The notes beneath the pieces were generated by a model, which saw nothing but the letters and a program-made list of their open reading frames with translations, ran no database searches and had not been told where the DNA came from. A stretch of 16,346 nt of DNA from the NCBI GenBank assembly GCA_044870245.1, contig JBIOYR010000154.1, positions 1 through 16,346 of the forward strand, given 5' to 3'. This document shows positions 1-7,480 of the stretch, in pieces (the first letter of the stretch is position 1; each line of letters begins with the position of its first letter). The position numbers and the translations under genes were made by a program. The DNA is from DATAFF01 sp044870245. GTDB taxonomy: Bacteria > Pseudomonadota > Alphaproteobacteria > Rhizobiales > Aestuariivirgaceae.

Positions 1-248
1 CGGTTCTCGGCAAGCCGGATGCGATCGAAGCGGGCCGCGACATCTATCGCGCCAAATGCCTGGTCTGCCACCAGAGCTCGGGCGCCCGCGGCCCGAACCT
101 GTTCGCCACCAGGCTCACCGACGGAGAGTTCCTCGAGACGGTGATCAACGGCCGAAAAGGCACCCAGATGCCGGCTTTCGGCGAGCGCCTGTCGCCCGAC
201 GAGGTCTGGCAGGTCCATGCCTTCGTGAGGTCGACGGACCATTATTAG
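1..248 (+). CDS. c-type cytochrome, class I, C-terminal part (5' end outside window)
   Basis: The frame open from base 3 gives 81 residues ending in TAG at 246-248. It holds the haem attachment motif CLVCH near residue 19 and a later TQMPAF segment whose Met is the likely sixth haem-iron ligand. This is the usual order in a small class I cytochrome c. Such proteins carry electrons in the periplasm; the signal peptide would lie upstream of the window. The gene converges on the sugar importer, 30 bases away across a hairpin-forming repeat. In related bacteria, small cytochromes like this often accept electrons from PQQ-dependent alcohol or sugar dehydrogenases, but no dehydrogenase is visible here, so that partner is inference. 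The stop codon is the first three bases of the repeat. The family is clear from the haem motif; the specific role is not. Confidence 0.85.
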   Translation, partial: VLGKPDAIEAGRDIYRAKCLVCHQSSGARGPNLFATRLTDGEFLETVINGRKGTQMPAFGERLSPDEVWQVHAFVRSTDHY

Positions 249-280
249 GCAGCAGGCAGGCGCCTGCTGCCTGCTGCCTC
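247..280. repeat. heptad-type inverted repeat / hairpin between convergent genes (locus a)
   Basis: AGGCAGCAGG at 247-256 is exactly complementary to CCTGCTGCCT at 270-279. This gives a 10-base-pair stem around a 13-base loop that itself contains the palindrome CAGGCGCCTG (257-266). It fills the gap between the cytochrome stop (246-248) and the binding-protein stop (279-281 on the minus strand), so either transcript would end in it. There is no T tract, so Rho-independent termination is possible but unproven. It belongs to the dispersed family also seen near 3169, 8606, 11034 and 12115. Confidence 0.7.
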
Positions 281-1265
281 ACCTGATCCCATCGTCGATC
301 AGCTTGGTCAGCGCATCGATGGTGTCGGGCGTGACCACGCCGGCGCCGGTGTTGAGCATGAGGCCCGGCATCTTGTATTTGGCGGTCAGCACGCATTGCA
401 GCACCGGCATGAAGCCCTGGAGATAGAGGAGCTGGTCGAGGGTGGCGGTGACATAGCCCTTCTTCAGCCCGTCGATCGTCGCCGGACCGAGGTCGATGCC
501 GCCGACCACGATGTCGCCGGGCTTCTTGCCGGCCTTCTCGAGGACCTCGCCGAGCACGCCGGTGATGCCGCCATGCTGGGTGCCGATCGCCTTCAGATTG
601 GGGTGGCTCTGAATATAGGCGACGAGCACCGGCACGCCGAGCGACACGTCGCTGTTGATCTCCTGGGTGATCTCGAGGCGATCGACCTTGAGCCCGGCCT
701 TCTCGAGCGTGTCGGCGAGACCCTTCTCGGACTGGCCGCGCTCGGCCTGGCTGAACACGCCATAGACCATCGCCTCGTCGCCCGACTTCAAGCCCTTTTC
801 GAGCATGGCATTGGCGGTCAGCGTGCCGCCGGCATAGAGGTCGACCCCGGCATAGCCCATCCCCTTGGTCCCGAACTCGTTCTGCAGATCGGTCATCGGC
901 GAGTTGCCGACGGTGACGATGATCCCCTGGTCGGTCGCCGCCTTGACGAGATCGTGGAAGGCGGTGCCGCCGGGGTGGCCCATGATCTCGATGCAGGTCG
1001 GCTTGGCGGCGACGGCCTCCTTGAACTGGTTGATCATGGTCTCGGGCGCCCAGGCGGAGAACTGCTCCTTGAGGTCGACGCCGAGCGCCTTGGCAGCCTG
1101 CGCCGCGCCGGTCTGGCGGGCCAGCGTCGCGCCGTCGCCGGCATTGCCGCCCATCTGCATGTACATGGTGAGGCCGGAGCCGATCGCATCATCGGCCGCG
1201 GCGGCCGCGGTGCCGGCCAGTGCCGCCAGCATGGTTCCACCGAGCAGCAGTTGTTTGACCTTCAT
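279..1265 (-). CDS. sugar-type ABC importer, periplasmic substrate-binding protein (RbsB-like)
   Basis: The 328-residue product starts with a Sec signal peptide (MKVKQLLLGG, hydrophobic core, then Ala-rich to about residue 23, TAAAAADD). The mature part has the periplasmic-binding-protein fold of the RbsB type (Peripla_BP_4): alternating lobes with segments such as CIEIMGHPGG (about 91-100) and VVGGIDLGPATIDGLKKGYV in the second half. It should bind a sugar or sugar-like ligand in the periplasm and deliver it to the permease encoded just upstream. The start is supported by a GGGAGG ribosome site at 1275-1280, nine bases before ATG. It is last in the ATPase-permease-binding protein operon, 27 bases after the permease. 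The ligand cannot be told from sequence. The stop TGA runs directly into the hairpin repeat. Confidence 0.9.
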   Translation of the reverse strand: MKVKQLLLGGTMLAALAGTAAAAADDAIGSGLTMYMQMGGNAGDGATLARQTGAAQAAKALGVDLKEQFSAWAPETMINQFKEAVAAKPTCIEIMGHPGGTAFHDLVKAATDQGIIVTVGNSPMTDLQNEFGTKGMGYAGVDLYAGGTLTANAMLEKGLKSGDEAMVYGVFSQAERGQSEKGLADTLEKAGLKVDRLEITQEINSDVSLGVPVLVAYIQSHPNLKAIGTQHGGITGVLGEVLEKAGKKPGDIVVGGIDLGPATIDGLKKGYVTATLDQLLYLQGFMPVLQCVLTAKYKMPGLMLNTGAGVVTPDTIDALTKLIDDGIR

Positions 1266-1274
1266 TGGTCGTTT

Positions 1275-1280
1275 CCTCCC
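1275..1280 (-). promoter_or_regulatory. ribosome binding site of the RbsB-like gene
   Basis: On the minus strand GGGAGG lies nine bases upstream of the ATG at 1265. It is a good match to the anti-Shine-Dalgarno sequence and fixes the start. The strong site on the last gene of the operon fits the usual need for excess binding protein over membrane components. Confidence 0.6.
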
Positions 1281-1292
1281 GTCGCTTGATCT

Positions 1293-2342
1293 TCAGTTGG
1301 TTGGGCCATCCCTCGGAAATCGCCTCAGGCGCGCCATGAAGGCGGCGCGGCGCTGCGGCTCGTCGACATAAAGATAGAAGATCATCGCGGTCAAGAAGAC
1401 GAGACCCTGGATGGTGCGCACCCAGGCGCCGGTCAGGCCGGTGGCGACGAGCCCCGCCTCGATCATGCCGATGATGAAGCAGCCGAAGACGGTGCCGGCG
1501 ATCGTGGCGCGGCCACCGAAGATCGAGGTGCCGCCGATCAGCACCGAGGCGATGGCGGTCAGGAGATAGCCCTGTCCCTGATTGCCGAAATAGTTCTTGT
1601 TCTCGAGCGTGAGCATGATCGCGGCGACCGCGGCGAGCCCGCCCATCATGGTGAAGAGCTTGATCTTCTCGGTCTCGACATCGATGCCGAGGACCCGCGA
1701 GACGCTGTTGGAGTCGCCGATGAACAGGGCATGCTCGCCGAAGCGGTGGCGGTTGAGGATGAACCACAGGACGATCACGATGATGGCGGTCCACAGCGAC
1801 TGCAGCGGGATCTGCTGGACCCAGATCGGCAGATCGCTGCCGGCGAAGGGGCGGCCGACGATCCATTGCCACACCGGGCTCGCCTCGGCGCCGCGCAGCG
1901 CATAGGACTTGCCGCCCGACAGCACGGTCGCCATGCCTGCCCAGAAGAATTGCGTGGCGAGCGTCGCCATGAAGGACGGGATGCCGATCTTGGCGACGAG
2001 GATGCCGTTGACGAAGCCGACGAGGAGCCCGGAGGCGAGGCCCGCGGCAACCGCCCACCAGCCGAGGTCATGCTCCTTGAACAGCACGGCAAAGACAAAG
2101 CCGGAGAAGGCGATGATGGCGGGAAAGCACAGGTCGATCTCGCCGGCGGCAATGATGAAGGTGAGGCCGGCGGCGAGGAGGACCAGCGGCGGCAAGGTCG
2201 AGAGAAAGGTGGTGTAGATGAAGGGCTGCAGGAACACCTGCGGCGCCAGAACCATGAAGAGCACCAGCAGCAGCAGGAAGACGAGGATGATCGGCAGCCC
2301 CTCGATGCGGGCGATCAGCGATGGCGTTACCCGGCTGTCCAT
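1293..2342 (-). CDS. sugar-type ABC importer permease (RbsC-like)
   Basis: This 349-residue, very hydrophobic protein has about nine or ten membrane segments, beginning with ILVFLLLLVLFMVLAPQVFL (about 19-38). It carries the family hallmark near the C-terminal third, LIGGTSIFGGRATIAGTVFG, typical of BPD_transp_2 permeases such as RbsC and XylH. It would form the membrane channel, probably as a dimer, moving substrate from the RbsB-like protein with energy from the ATPase. Its ATG at 2342 lies inside the end of the ATPase gene (16-base overlap, 2327-2342), so translation is probably coupled. It is followed after 27 bases by the binding protein. Length is normal for the family and nothing suggests damage. 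Confidence 0.92.
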   Translation of the reverse strand: MDSRVTPSLIARIEGLPIILVFLLLLVLFMVLAPQVFLQPFIYTTFLSTLPPLVLLAAGLTFIIAAGEIDLCFPAIIAFSGFVFAVLFKEHDLGWWAVAAGLASGLLVGFVNGILVAKIGIPSFMATLATQFFWAGMATVLSGGKSYALRGAEASPVWQWIVGRPFAGSDLPIWVQQIPLQSLWTAIIVIVLWFILNRHRFGEHALFIGDSNSVSRVLGIDVETEKIKLFTMMGGLAAVAAIMLTLENKNYFGNQGQGYLLTAIASVLIGGTSIFGGRATIAGTVFGCFIIGMIEAGLVATGLTGAWVRTIQGLVFLTAMIFYLYVDEPQRRAAFMARLRRFPRDGPTN

Positions 2343-3124
2343 GGTCTCGGCGCGGCGTGGTCCTGCTGGAGCGCGATCAGATACTCGGTCAGCTCGGTCA
2401 CCGACATGTCCTTGGGGGCGATCTCGGCGACGATGCGGCCGCGGTCGAGCACGACCAGCCGATCGGCCACCTGATGGACATGGGCGAGATTGTGCTCGAT
2501 ATAGACGGCGGCGCGGCCCGAGTCCTTGATGCGCCGGACGAAGTCGAGGACCTTGCGCACCTCCTTGACCGCCAGCGCCACCGTCGGCTCGTCGAGGATG
2601 ATGAGGTCGGCGTTGTAGTGCATGGCGCGGCCGATGGCGATGCCCTGGCGTTCGCCGCCCGAGAGATTGGCGACCGTCGAGTCGACGGTGATGCCGGCGC
2701 CGCGAAAGCCGATGGCGCGCTTCAGGATGGACTCGGCGATCTCCTTCTCGCGCTTGATGTCGATGAAGCCGAAGCGGTTGGTGATCTGCCGGCCGACGAA
2801 GAAATTGCGCCAGAGCGGCTGCTTCTCGGCGAGCGAGCGGTCCTGATAGACGGTCTCGATCGCGAGGTCATGGGCCATGCGCACCGAATAGTCGGCGAGA
2901 TTGATCTCGCGGTCGCGGATGAAGATGCGCCCCGCCGTCGGCGCGAGCACGCCGGTCATGACCTTGATCAGGGTCGACTTGCCCGCGCCATTGTCGCCGA
3001 TCAGGCCGACGATCTCGTTCCTGCCGATGGCGATGTCGATGTCGCGCAGCGCCTGCACGGGACCGAAGAATTTCTGGACGCCTTCGAGCCGCACGATCGC
3101 GCTGAAGGCCGCATCGTTGTTCAT
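2327..3124 (-). CDS. sugar-type ABC importer ATPase, single nucleotide-binding domain (RbsA-half-like)
   Basis: From the ATG at 3124 the product has 265 residues. It shows Walker A GDNGAGKST (43-51), ABC signature LSGGERQ (154-160), Walker B LIILDEP (174-180) and switch His in VYIEHN (H211), so an active ATPase is expected. RbsA itself has two fused copies of this domain; here there is one, as in many single-domain relatives that work as homodimers. A longer reading from 3184 would add 20 residues (MPTASLLLCC...), but those codons are made from the repeat at 3169-3222, so the shorter start MNNDAAF is preferred. No strong ribosome site precedes either start. It is the first gene of the importer operon and overlaps the permease by 16 bases. 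Confidence 0.9.
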   Translation of the reverse strand: MNNDAAFSAIVRLEGVQKFFGPVQALRDIDIAIGRNEIVGLIGDNGAGKSTLIKVMTGVLAPTAGRIFIRDREINLADYSVRMAHDLAIETVYQDRSLAEKQPLWRNFFVGRQITNRFGFIDIKREKEIAESILKRAIGFRGAGITVDSTVANLSGGERQGIAIGRAMHYNADLIILDEPTVALAVKEVRKVLDFVRRIKDSGRAAVYIEHNLAHVHQVADRLVVLDRGRIVAEIAPKDMSVTELTEYLIALQQDHAAPRPWTAG

Positions 3125-3168
3125 TTTTCGTTCTGCAGCCGCTGCCGTCGGAGGGCAGCATAGCAGGA

Positions 3169-3222
3169 GTGAGGCAGTTGGCATTAGGTATTAGGCCGTG
3201 AGCAGTGCTACTGCCTACTGCC
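3169..3222. repeat. heptad-type inverted repeat in the divergent spacer (locus b)
   Basis: AGGCAGT (3172-3178) is exactly complementary to ACTGCCT (3210-3216). The left arm runs on as related units (GGCATTAGG, TATTAGGC) and the right as CTACTGCCTACTGCC. This copy lies between the divergent starts of the ABC ATPase (3124) and the MFS gene (3243), where promoters and operators for both operons must be. It is the only copy of the five not next to a stop codon. Its left end, GTGAGGCAGT, matches the minus-strand ends of loci a and d. Confidence 0.65.
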
Positions 3223-3232
3223 CGCAGGATCC

Positions 3233-3236
3233 GGAG
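3233..3236 (+). promoter_or_regulatory. ribosome binding site choosing the TTG start of the MFS gene
   Basis: GGAG at 3233-3236 stands six bases before a TTG at 3243-3245 in the MFS frame. The alternative GTG at 3198 lies within the heptad repeat, has no such site, and would add 15 residues encoded largely by repeat DNA. Confidence 0.5.
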
Positions 3237-3242
3237 CAACTT

Positions 3243-4481
3243 TTGACCAGCAACGTCACCTTCCGCCTGTCGCAGCGCCAGCCTTCGCTCGCCGTCGCGG
3301 TCGCAGTGCTCGGCCTGACGCAGATCATCGGCTACGGCACGCTCTATTATGGCTTTGCGCCGCTGGCGGAGGACATGGCGCAAAGCTTCGGATGGCCGGT
3401 GTCGTGGATTTTCGGTGCGTTCTCGCTGGCGCTGCTGGCAAGCGGCCTGATCGCGCCCCTGGTCGGGCGCCGGGTCGACAGGCATGGCGCGGCGCTGATG
3501 ATGACGCTCGGCTCGTTGGCGGCCGCCCTGGCGCTGGCGTGGACGGCGCTCGCCCCCAACGCGATCCTGTTCGCCATCGGGCTGACGGCAATGCAGCTGG
3601 CCTCGACGCTGGTGTTCTACGACACCGCCTTTGCCCAGCTGGTGCAGAAGGGCGGCCCGTCCTCGGGCCGGCTCATCGTCTATCTGACGCTCATCGCCGG
3701 CTTTGCCTCGACCATCTTCTGGCCGCTGACGGTCGCTCTCGAAGATGCCTTCGGCTGGCGTGAGATCCTGCTGATCTTTGCCGCCCTCAACCTGCTGATC
3801 TGCGCCCCGGCCCACTGGTGGCTCACCCACCAGGCGGATCACGCCGCGGCAACCCGCTCGACCATTCCGGTGGCCATCGACGTCGAGGGCGGCAGCCTGC
3901 CGCCGGAGCTCATGCCGCGGGCAATGTTCCTCGTGACCTGGGGCTTCGCGCTCACCGGCTTCCTGCTGATGGCGATCCTCGGCCAGATGGTGCCTCTGCT
4001 CGCCTCGCTCGGCCTCGGCTCGGCATCGGTGGCGGTGGCGGCGGTGTTCGGGCCCTCGCAGGTGATCATTCGCTTCCTCAACATGACCTTGGGCTCGGGA
4101 CGGCATCCGCTGCATGTCACGCTGGTCGCGGCGGTGCTGCTGCTGGTTGCACCGATCGTTCTGGCGCTGTCGGCGCCCTCCTTCGCCGGAGCGGTCGTCT
4201 CCACCGCGATCCTCGGCTTCGCTTCGGGGCTCAAGAGCATCGTCCAGGGCACGCTGCCGCTCGCGCTGTTCGGGCGCACCGGCTATGCGACGCGGCTAGG
4301 GCGGATGGCGTCGGTCAGGCTGCTGCTTGCCGCAATCGCGCCATTCGTGCTTGCCTATCTGACGCAGATGCTCGGCCCGTCCACCGCACTCCTCATCATC
4401 GCGGCGAGCGGGCTTCTCGGTCTCCTCGCCTTTGTCGAGGTGGCGCGGCTGCAGCATGTCGGCCGCTCCGACCGCGACTGA
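3243..4481 (+). CDS. major facilitator superfamily transporter
   Basis: From the TTG at 3243 the protein has 412 residues and about twelve hydrophobic segments in two halves separated by a polar loop (roughly residues 195-225). The classic MFS motif between helices 2 and 3 is present as GRRVDRHG, a form of G-x-x-x-DRxG. It is an inner-membrane secondary transporter; substrate and direction are not evident. It heads a tight operon, with the sensor kinase starting 8 bases after its stop, so its substrate is probably linked to what the signalling genes detect. It is divergent from the ABC importer operon across about 118 bases. Length is normal. An alternative start is GTG 3198 (427 residues), but it is less likely because its codons come from a repeat. 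Confidence 0.85.
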   Translation: MTSNVTFRLSQRQPSLAVAVAVLGLTQIIGYGTLYYGFAPLAEDMAQSFGWPVSWIFGAFSLALLASGLIAPLVGRRVDRHGAALMMTLGSLAAALALAWTALAPNAILFAIGLTAMQLASTLVFYDTAFAQLVQKGGPSSGRLIVYLTLIAGFASTIFWPLTVALEDAFGWREILLIFAALNLLICAPAHWWLTHQADHAAATRSTIPVAIDVEGGSLPPELMPRAMFLVTWGFALTGFLLMAILGQMVPLLASLGLGSASVAVAAVFGPSQVIIRFLNMTLGSGRHPLHVTLVAAVLLLVAPIVLALSAPSFAGAVVSTAILGFASGLKSIVQGTLPLALFGRTGYATRLGRMASVRLLLAAIAPFVLAYLTQMLGPSTALLIIAASGLLGLLAFVEVARLQHVGRSDRD

Positions 4482-4489
4482 ACCTGCAG

Positions 4490-5986
4490 ATGCCGATCAG
4501 CAATCGCTTCAACATTCACTTCGCTCTGGCATTTCTCGCCGTCGGATTGGTGGCGCTCTTCGCCATCGTGGCGCTGACATTCTGGCTCGGCGAGCGGGCG
4601 AAGATCTATTTCGACGAAGCGGTCACGGCGCGCGACACGCGCGGTGCGGTGGTCGAGCTGCGCAATGCCGTCCAGACGGCGGAAGCCAGCCAGCGCGGCT
4701 TCCTGCTTACCGGCAACGAGATCTATCTCGCACCCTATGACACGGCCAAGACGGTCGCCATGCGGCAGCTCGATCAGCTGAACCGCATCTTCGGCTCGTC
4801 CGATCGGGCGGTGGTGGCGCGGCGGCTTGCGACCATCATCGCCGAGAAGTTCACCGAGATGGACCACACGATCGGGCTCAAGCGCGACCGGCGCGACGAG
4901 GAGGCGATGGCGATCATCAGGAGCAATCGCGGCAAGGCGCTGAGCGATGAGGCCAATGTGTTCTTCTCGGGCGCGCTGCGCGCCGCCGACGAGCGGCTCA
5001 CCGCCGGCATTGCCGAGCAGCGCGAGAATGCGGCGCTGCTGCGCACCGTCTCGCTGATCGGCGGCTTCATCATCATCGCGGTGGTCGGCGGGGCCGCCTT
5101 CCTGGCGCTTCGCTATACGCAAGCGCTGCGGCAGGCGCGCGACGAGGTCAATCTGCTCAATCTCGGGCTCGAGGAGCGCGTCAGGGATCGCACCGCCGAC
5201 CTCAAGCGCGCCAATGAGGAGATCCAGCGCTTCGCCTATATCGTGACCCATGATCTGAGAGCGCCGCTCGTCAACATCATGGGGTTCACCGCCGAGCTCG
5301 AAGGCGGGGTGAGCATCCTTAGGGCGCTGGTCGAGCGCGCGGCGGGCGCGGCTTTCGCCGATGATCCCGTGCTCAGGGATGCGCAGATCGCGGTGGCCGA
5401 GGATCTGCCCGAGGCGATCGGCTTCATCCGCTCCTCGACGACCAAGATGGACGGCCTGATCAACGCGATCCTGAAGCTCTCCCGCGAAGGCCGGCGGACG
5501 CCGCGGCCGGAGCGCTTCGACCTCGGCGAGCTCATCAAGGCGAGCGTGGCGGTGATCCAGCATCAGCTGAGCGAGGCCGGCGGCGACATCAACCTCGACG
5601 TCCGGACGCCGCCGGTGTTCAACGACCGGTTGTCGCTCGAGCAGATCTTTGGCAACCTCTTCGACAATGCCGTAAAGTATCGGGCGAAGGACCGGCCTTT
5701 GCGCATCGATGTCCGGGCCGAATCCGCCCCCGGCGATCGCCTGAGGATCGAGGTCAGCGACAATGGGCGGGGCATTGCCGATCAGGATCGGGAGCGCATA
5801 TTCGAGTTGTTCAGACGTTCCGGGGTACAGGATCAACCGGGGGAAGGTATCGGTCTCGCCTATGTTCGCGCCGTGGTTCGCAATCTCGGCGGCGAGATTT
5901 CGATGACCTCGACCCTCAACCGCGGCACCACCTTCCGCGTTGTCCTGCCACGCAATCTGAACGTTCCCGAGGGTGCCGCACCGTGA
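4490..5986 (+). CDS. CHASE3-domain membrane sensor histidine kinase
   Basis: The 498-residue product has membrane segments at about 11-33 and 188-209. Between them is an all-helical periplasmic part with the CHASE3 pattern (AVQTAEASQRGFLLTGNEIY...YD). A coiled-coil linker follows (EERVRDRTADLKRANEEIQ), then a HisKA H-box THDLRAPL with phospho-acceptor H254, an N-box GNLFDNAVKY (N393), a G1 box DNGRGIA from 424, and a G2 box GEGIGLAY. All residues needed for autophosphorylation appear present. The stretch from H254 to the LSR ending the second DHp helix is about 79 residues, longer than the common 55-60. The start ATG lacks a good ribosome site, but the gene lies 8 bases after the MFS stop, so coupling is likely. 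Its stop overlaps the next gene's GTG. The ligand is unknown; the binding protein at the operon end is a candidate partner. Confidence 0.9.
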   Translation: MPISNRFNIHFALAFLAVGLVALFAIVALTFWLGERAKIYFDEAVTARDTRGAVVELRNAVQTAEASQRGFLLTGNEIYLAPYDTAKTVAMRQLDQLNRIFGSSDRAVVARRLATIIAEKFTEMDHTIGLKRDRRDEEAMAIIRSNRGKALSDEANVFFSGALRAADERLTAGIAEQRENAALLRTVSLIGGFIIIAVVGGAAFLALRYTQALRQARDEVNLLNLGLEERVRDRTADLKRANEEIQRFAYIVTHDLRAPLVNIMGFTAELEGGVSILRALVERAAGAAFADDPVLRDAQIAVAEDLPEAIGFIRSSTTKMDGLINAILKLSREGRRTPRPERFDLGELIKASVAVIQHQLSEAGGDINLDVRTPPVFNDRLSLEQIFGNLFDNAVKYRAKDRPLRIDVRAESAPGDRLRIEVSDNGRGIADQDRERIFELFRRSGVQDQPGEGIGLAYVRAVVRNLGGEISMTSTLNRGTTFRVVLPRNLNVPEGAAP

Positions 5987-6429
5987 GTCAAAGAGCCATG
6001 CCTGTCACTATCGTGATGATCGAGGACGACGAAGGCCATGCCCGCCTGATCGAGAAGAACATTCGCCGCGCCGGCGTCAACAACGAGATCGTGCCGTTCA
6101 TGGACGGAGCGAGTGCGCTCGACTATCTGCTCGGGCCGGACGGTCAGGGCGAGGCGAATGCCGGGCGCCATCTGATGGTGCTGCTCGATCTCAACCTGCC
6201 GGACATGTCGGGAGCGGACATTCTTGCCAAGATCAAGAGCAACATCCACCTCAAGCGCTCGCCGGTGGTGGTGCTCACCACCACCGACGACAGAAGCGAG
6301 ATCCAGCGCTGCTACGATCTCGGCGCCAATGTCTATATGACCAAGCCGGTCAATTACGAGGGGTTCGCCAATGCGGTGCGTCAGCTCGGGCTGTTCTTCT
6401 CGGTGATTCAGGTTCCGGAAATCGACTGA
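5983..6429 (+). CDS. single-domain response regulator (CheY/RcpA-like receiver)
   Basis: This 148-residue protein is one receiver domain with no output domain. Visible residues are the acidic cluster EDD (14-16), phospho-acceptor D69 in LLDLNLPDMSG, the conserved Thr at about 100, and K121 in TKPVNYEG. The insertion after helix 2 (GPDGQGEANAGRH) and the final LFFSVIQVPE segment resemble the RcpA group that partners phytochrome-like kinases. It is expected to take phosphate from the kinase encoded immediately upstream and act through a protein partner or as a relay step. The GTG start overlaps the kinase TGA by four bases; ATG 5998 (MPVTIVM) is an alternative start that keeps the whole domain. 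The next gene begins 4 bases after its stop. Confidence 0.9.
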   Translation: MSQRAMPVTIVMIEDDEGHARLIEKNIRRAGVNNEIVPFMDGASALDYLLGPDGQGEANAGRHLMVLLDLNLPDMSGADILAKIKSNIHLKRSPVVVLTTTDDRSEIQRCYDLGANVYMTKPVNYEGFANAVRQLGLFFSVIQVPEID

Positions 6430-6433
6430 CGCG

Positions 6434-7474
6434 ATGCAAGAGCCGGCGATCCAGGTTCTCTATGTCGACGACGATCAGGCGCTGGTGCGGCTGGTGCAGC
6501 GGGCGCTCGGCCGCAACGGCTTCAAGGTCGAGCATGCCGCAAGCGGCGAGGAGGCGCTCGAGACCATCGCCGGCAAGATCATCGACGTCATTGCGCTCGA
6601 CCACTATCTCGCGACCGGCACCGGGCTCGACCTCATCTCGCGGCTCAAGGGAATGAGCAGCGCGCCGCCGGTGGTCTATGTCACCGGCTCGACCGACATG
6701 GGCGTGGCGGTGGCGGCGCTGAAGGCGGGTGCTGCCGATTTCGTGCCGAAGACGGTCGGCGACGATTTCCTGGTGCTGCTCGGCTCGGCGCTGCAGCAGG
6801 CGGTCGACAAGGCGCGGCTCAGGGCCCAGAAGGAAGCCGCCGAGGAGGAGGTGCGGGCGGCGCGCGACCGCGCCGAGGTGCTGCTGTCGGAGGTCAATCA
6901 CCGGGTTGCCAACAGTCTGGCGCTGGTCGCCTCCTTCGTGAGCCTGCAGAAGAATGCGGTCAGCGACAAGGTGGCGAAGGACGCGCTCGAGGAGACGCAG
7001 GCGCGGATCTATGCGATCGCCTCGGTGCATCAGCGGCTCTACAATTCCGGCGATGTGCGCCGCGTCGCGCTCGATGAATATCTCGAGGCGCTGCTGCAGC
7101 ATCTCGAGACCTCGATGCGCGGCGAGGGGCATGGCGCAGTGCTTCGCCACGAGCTGGCGCCGCTCAAGCTCCACACCGATGCCACCATCAGTCTCGGCGT
7201 GGTGGTGACCGAGTGGGTCACCAATGCCTTCAAATATGCCTATCCCGATCGATCGGGGGAGGTGCGGGTGTTCCTGCGCCAGCTCGCCGACAATGCGATC
7301 GAGCTTGTCGTCGAGGATGACGGCGTCGGCCGCGACGACGGTCCGGCCAAGGGCACCGGGCTCGGCACCCGCATCGTCAGGGCGATGGCTCAGAGCATGG
7401 GGGCGGAGATCGAATATCGGCGGCGGGCGCCCGGAACGCTGGCGCGGCTCGTCCTGCTGTCGCAGCCGGGTTGA
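6434..7474 (+). CDS. receiver-HisKA_2 hybrid: response regulator fused to soluble histidine kinase
   Basis: In 346 residues, an N-terminal receiver (about 5-125; acidic VDDD 11-14, phospho-acceptor D56 in IALDHYLATG, Lys in FVPKT) is joined by a charged coiled coil (about 133-152). A kinase of the HisKA_2 type follows, with the H-box EVNHRVANSL placing the acceptor at H156. The ATPase part shows an N-box TEWVTNAFKY, a G1 box VEDDGVGRDDG and a G2 box GTGLGTRIVRAM. No membrane segment is seen, so it is cytoplasmic. A receiver before a kinase means its activity is probably set by phosphorylation from another kinase, most simply the CHASE3 kinase two genes upstream. Kinases of this class often feed the PhyR general stress pathway in alphaproteobacteria; that target is inference, since PhyR is not in the window. 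Confidence 0.9.
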   Translation: MQEPAIQVLYVDDDQALVRLVQRALGRNGFKVEHAASGEEALETIAGKIIDVIALDHYLATGTGLDLISRLKGMSSAPPVVYVTGSTDMGVAVAALKAGAADFVPKTVGDDFLVLLGSALQQAVDKARLRAQKEAAEEEVRAARDRAEVLLSEVNHRVANSLALVASFVSLQKNAVSDKVAKDALEETQARIYAIASVHQRLYNSGDVRRVALDEYLEALLQHLETSMRGEGHGAVLRHELAPLKLHTDATISLGVVVTEWVTNAFKYAYPDRSGEVRVFLRQLADNAIELVVEDDGVGRDDGPAKGTGLGTRIVRAMAQSMGAEIEYRRRAPGTLARLVLLSQPG

Positions 7475-7480
7475 GCGGCG

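Noticed and set aside
396..1289. Plus-strand open frame of 297 codons opposite the RbsB-like gene
   Set aside because: It is a mirror-frame shadow; the minus strand has a signal peptide, ribosome site and family fold.
3818..4489. N-terminal extension of the sensor kinase by 224 residues
   Set aside because: It overlaps the MFS gene in another frame and reads as Arg/Ala-rich nonsense; the membrane segment and CHASE3 domain start after ATG 4490.
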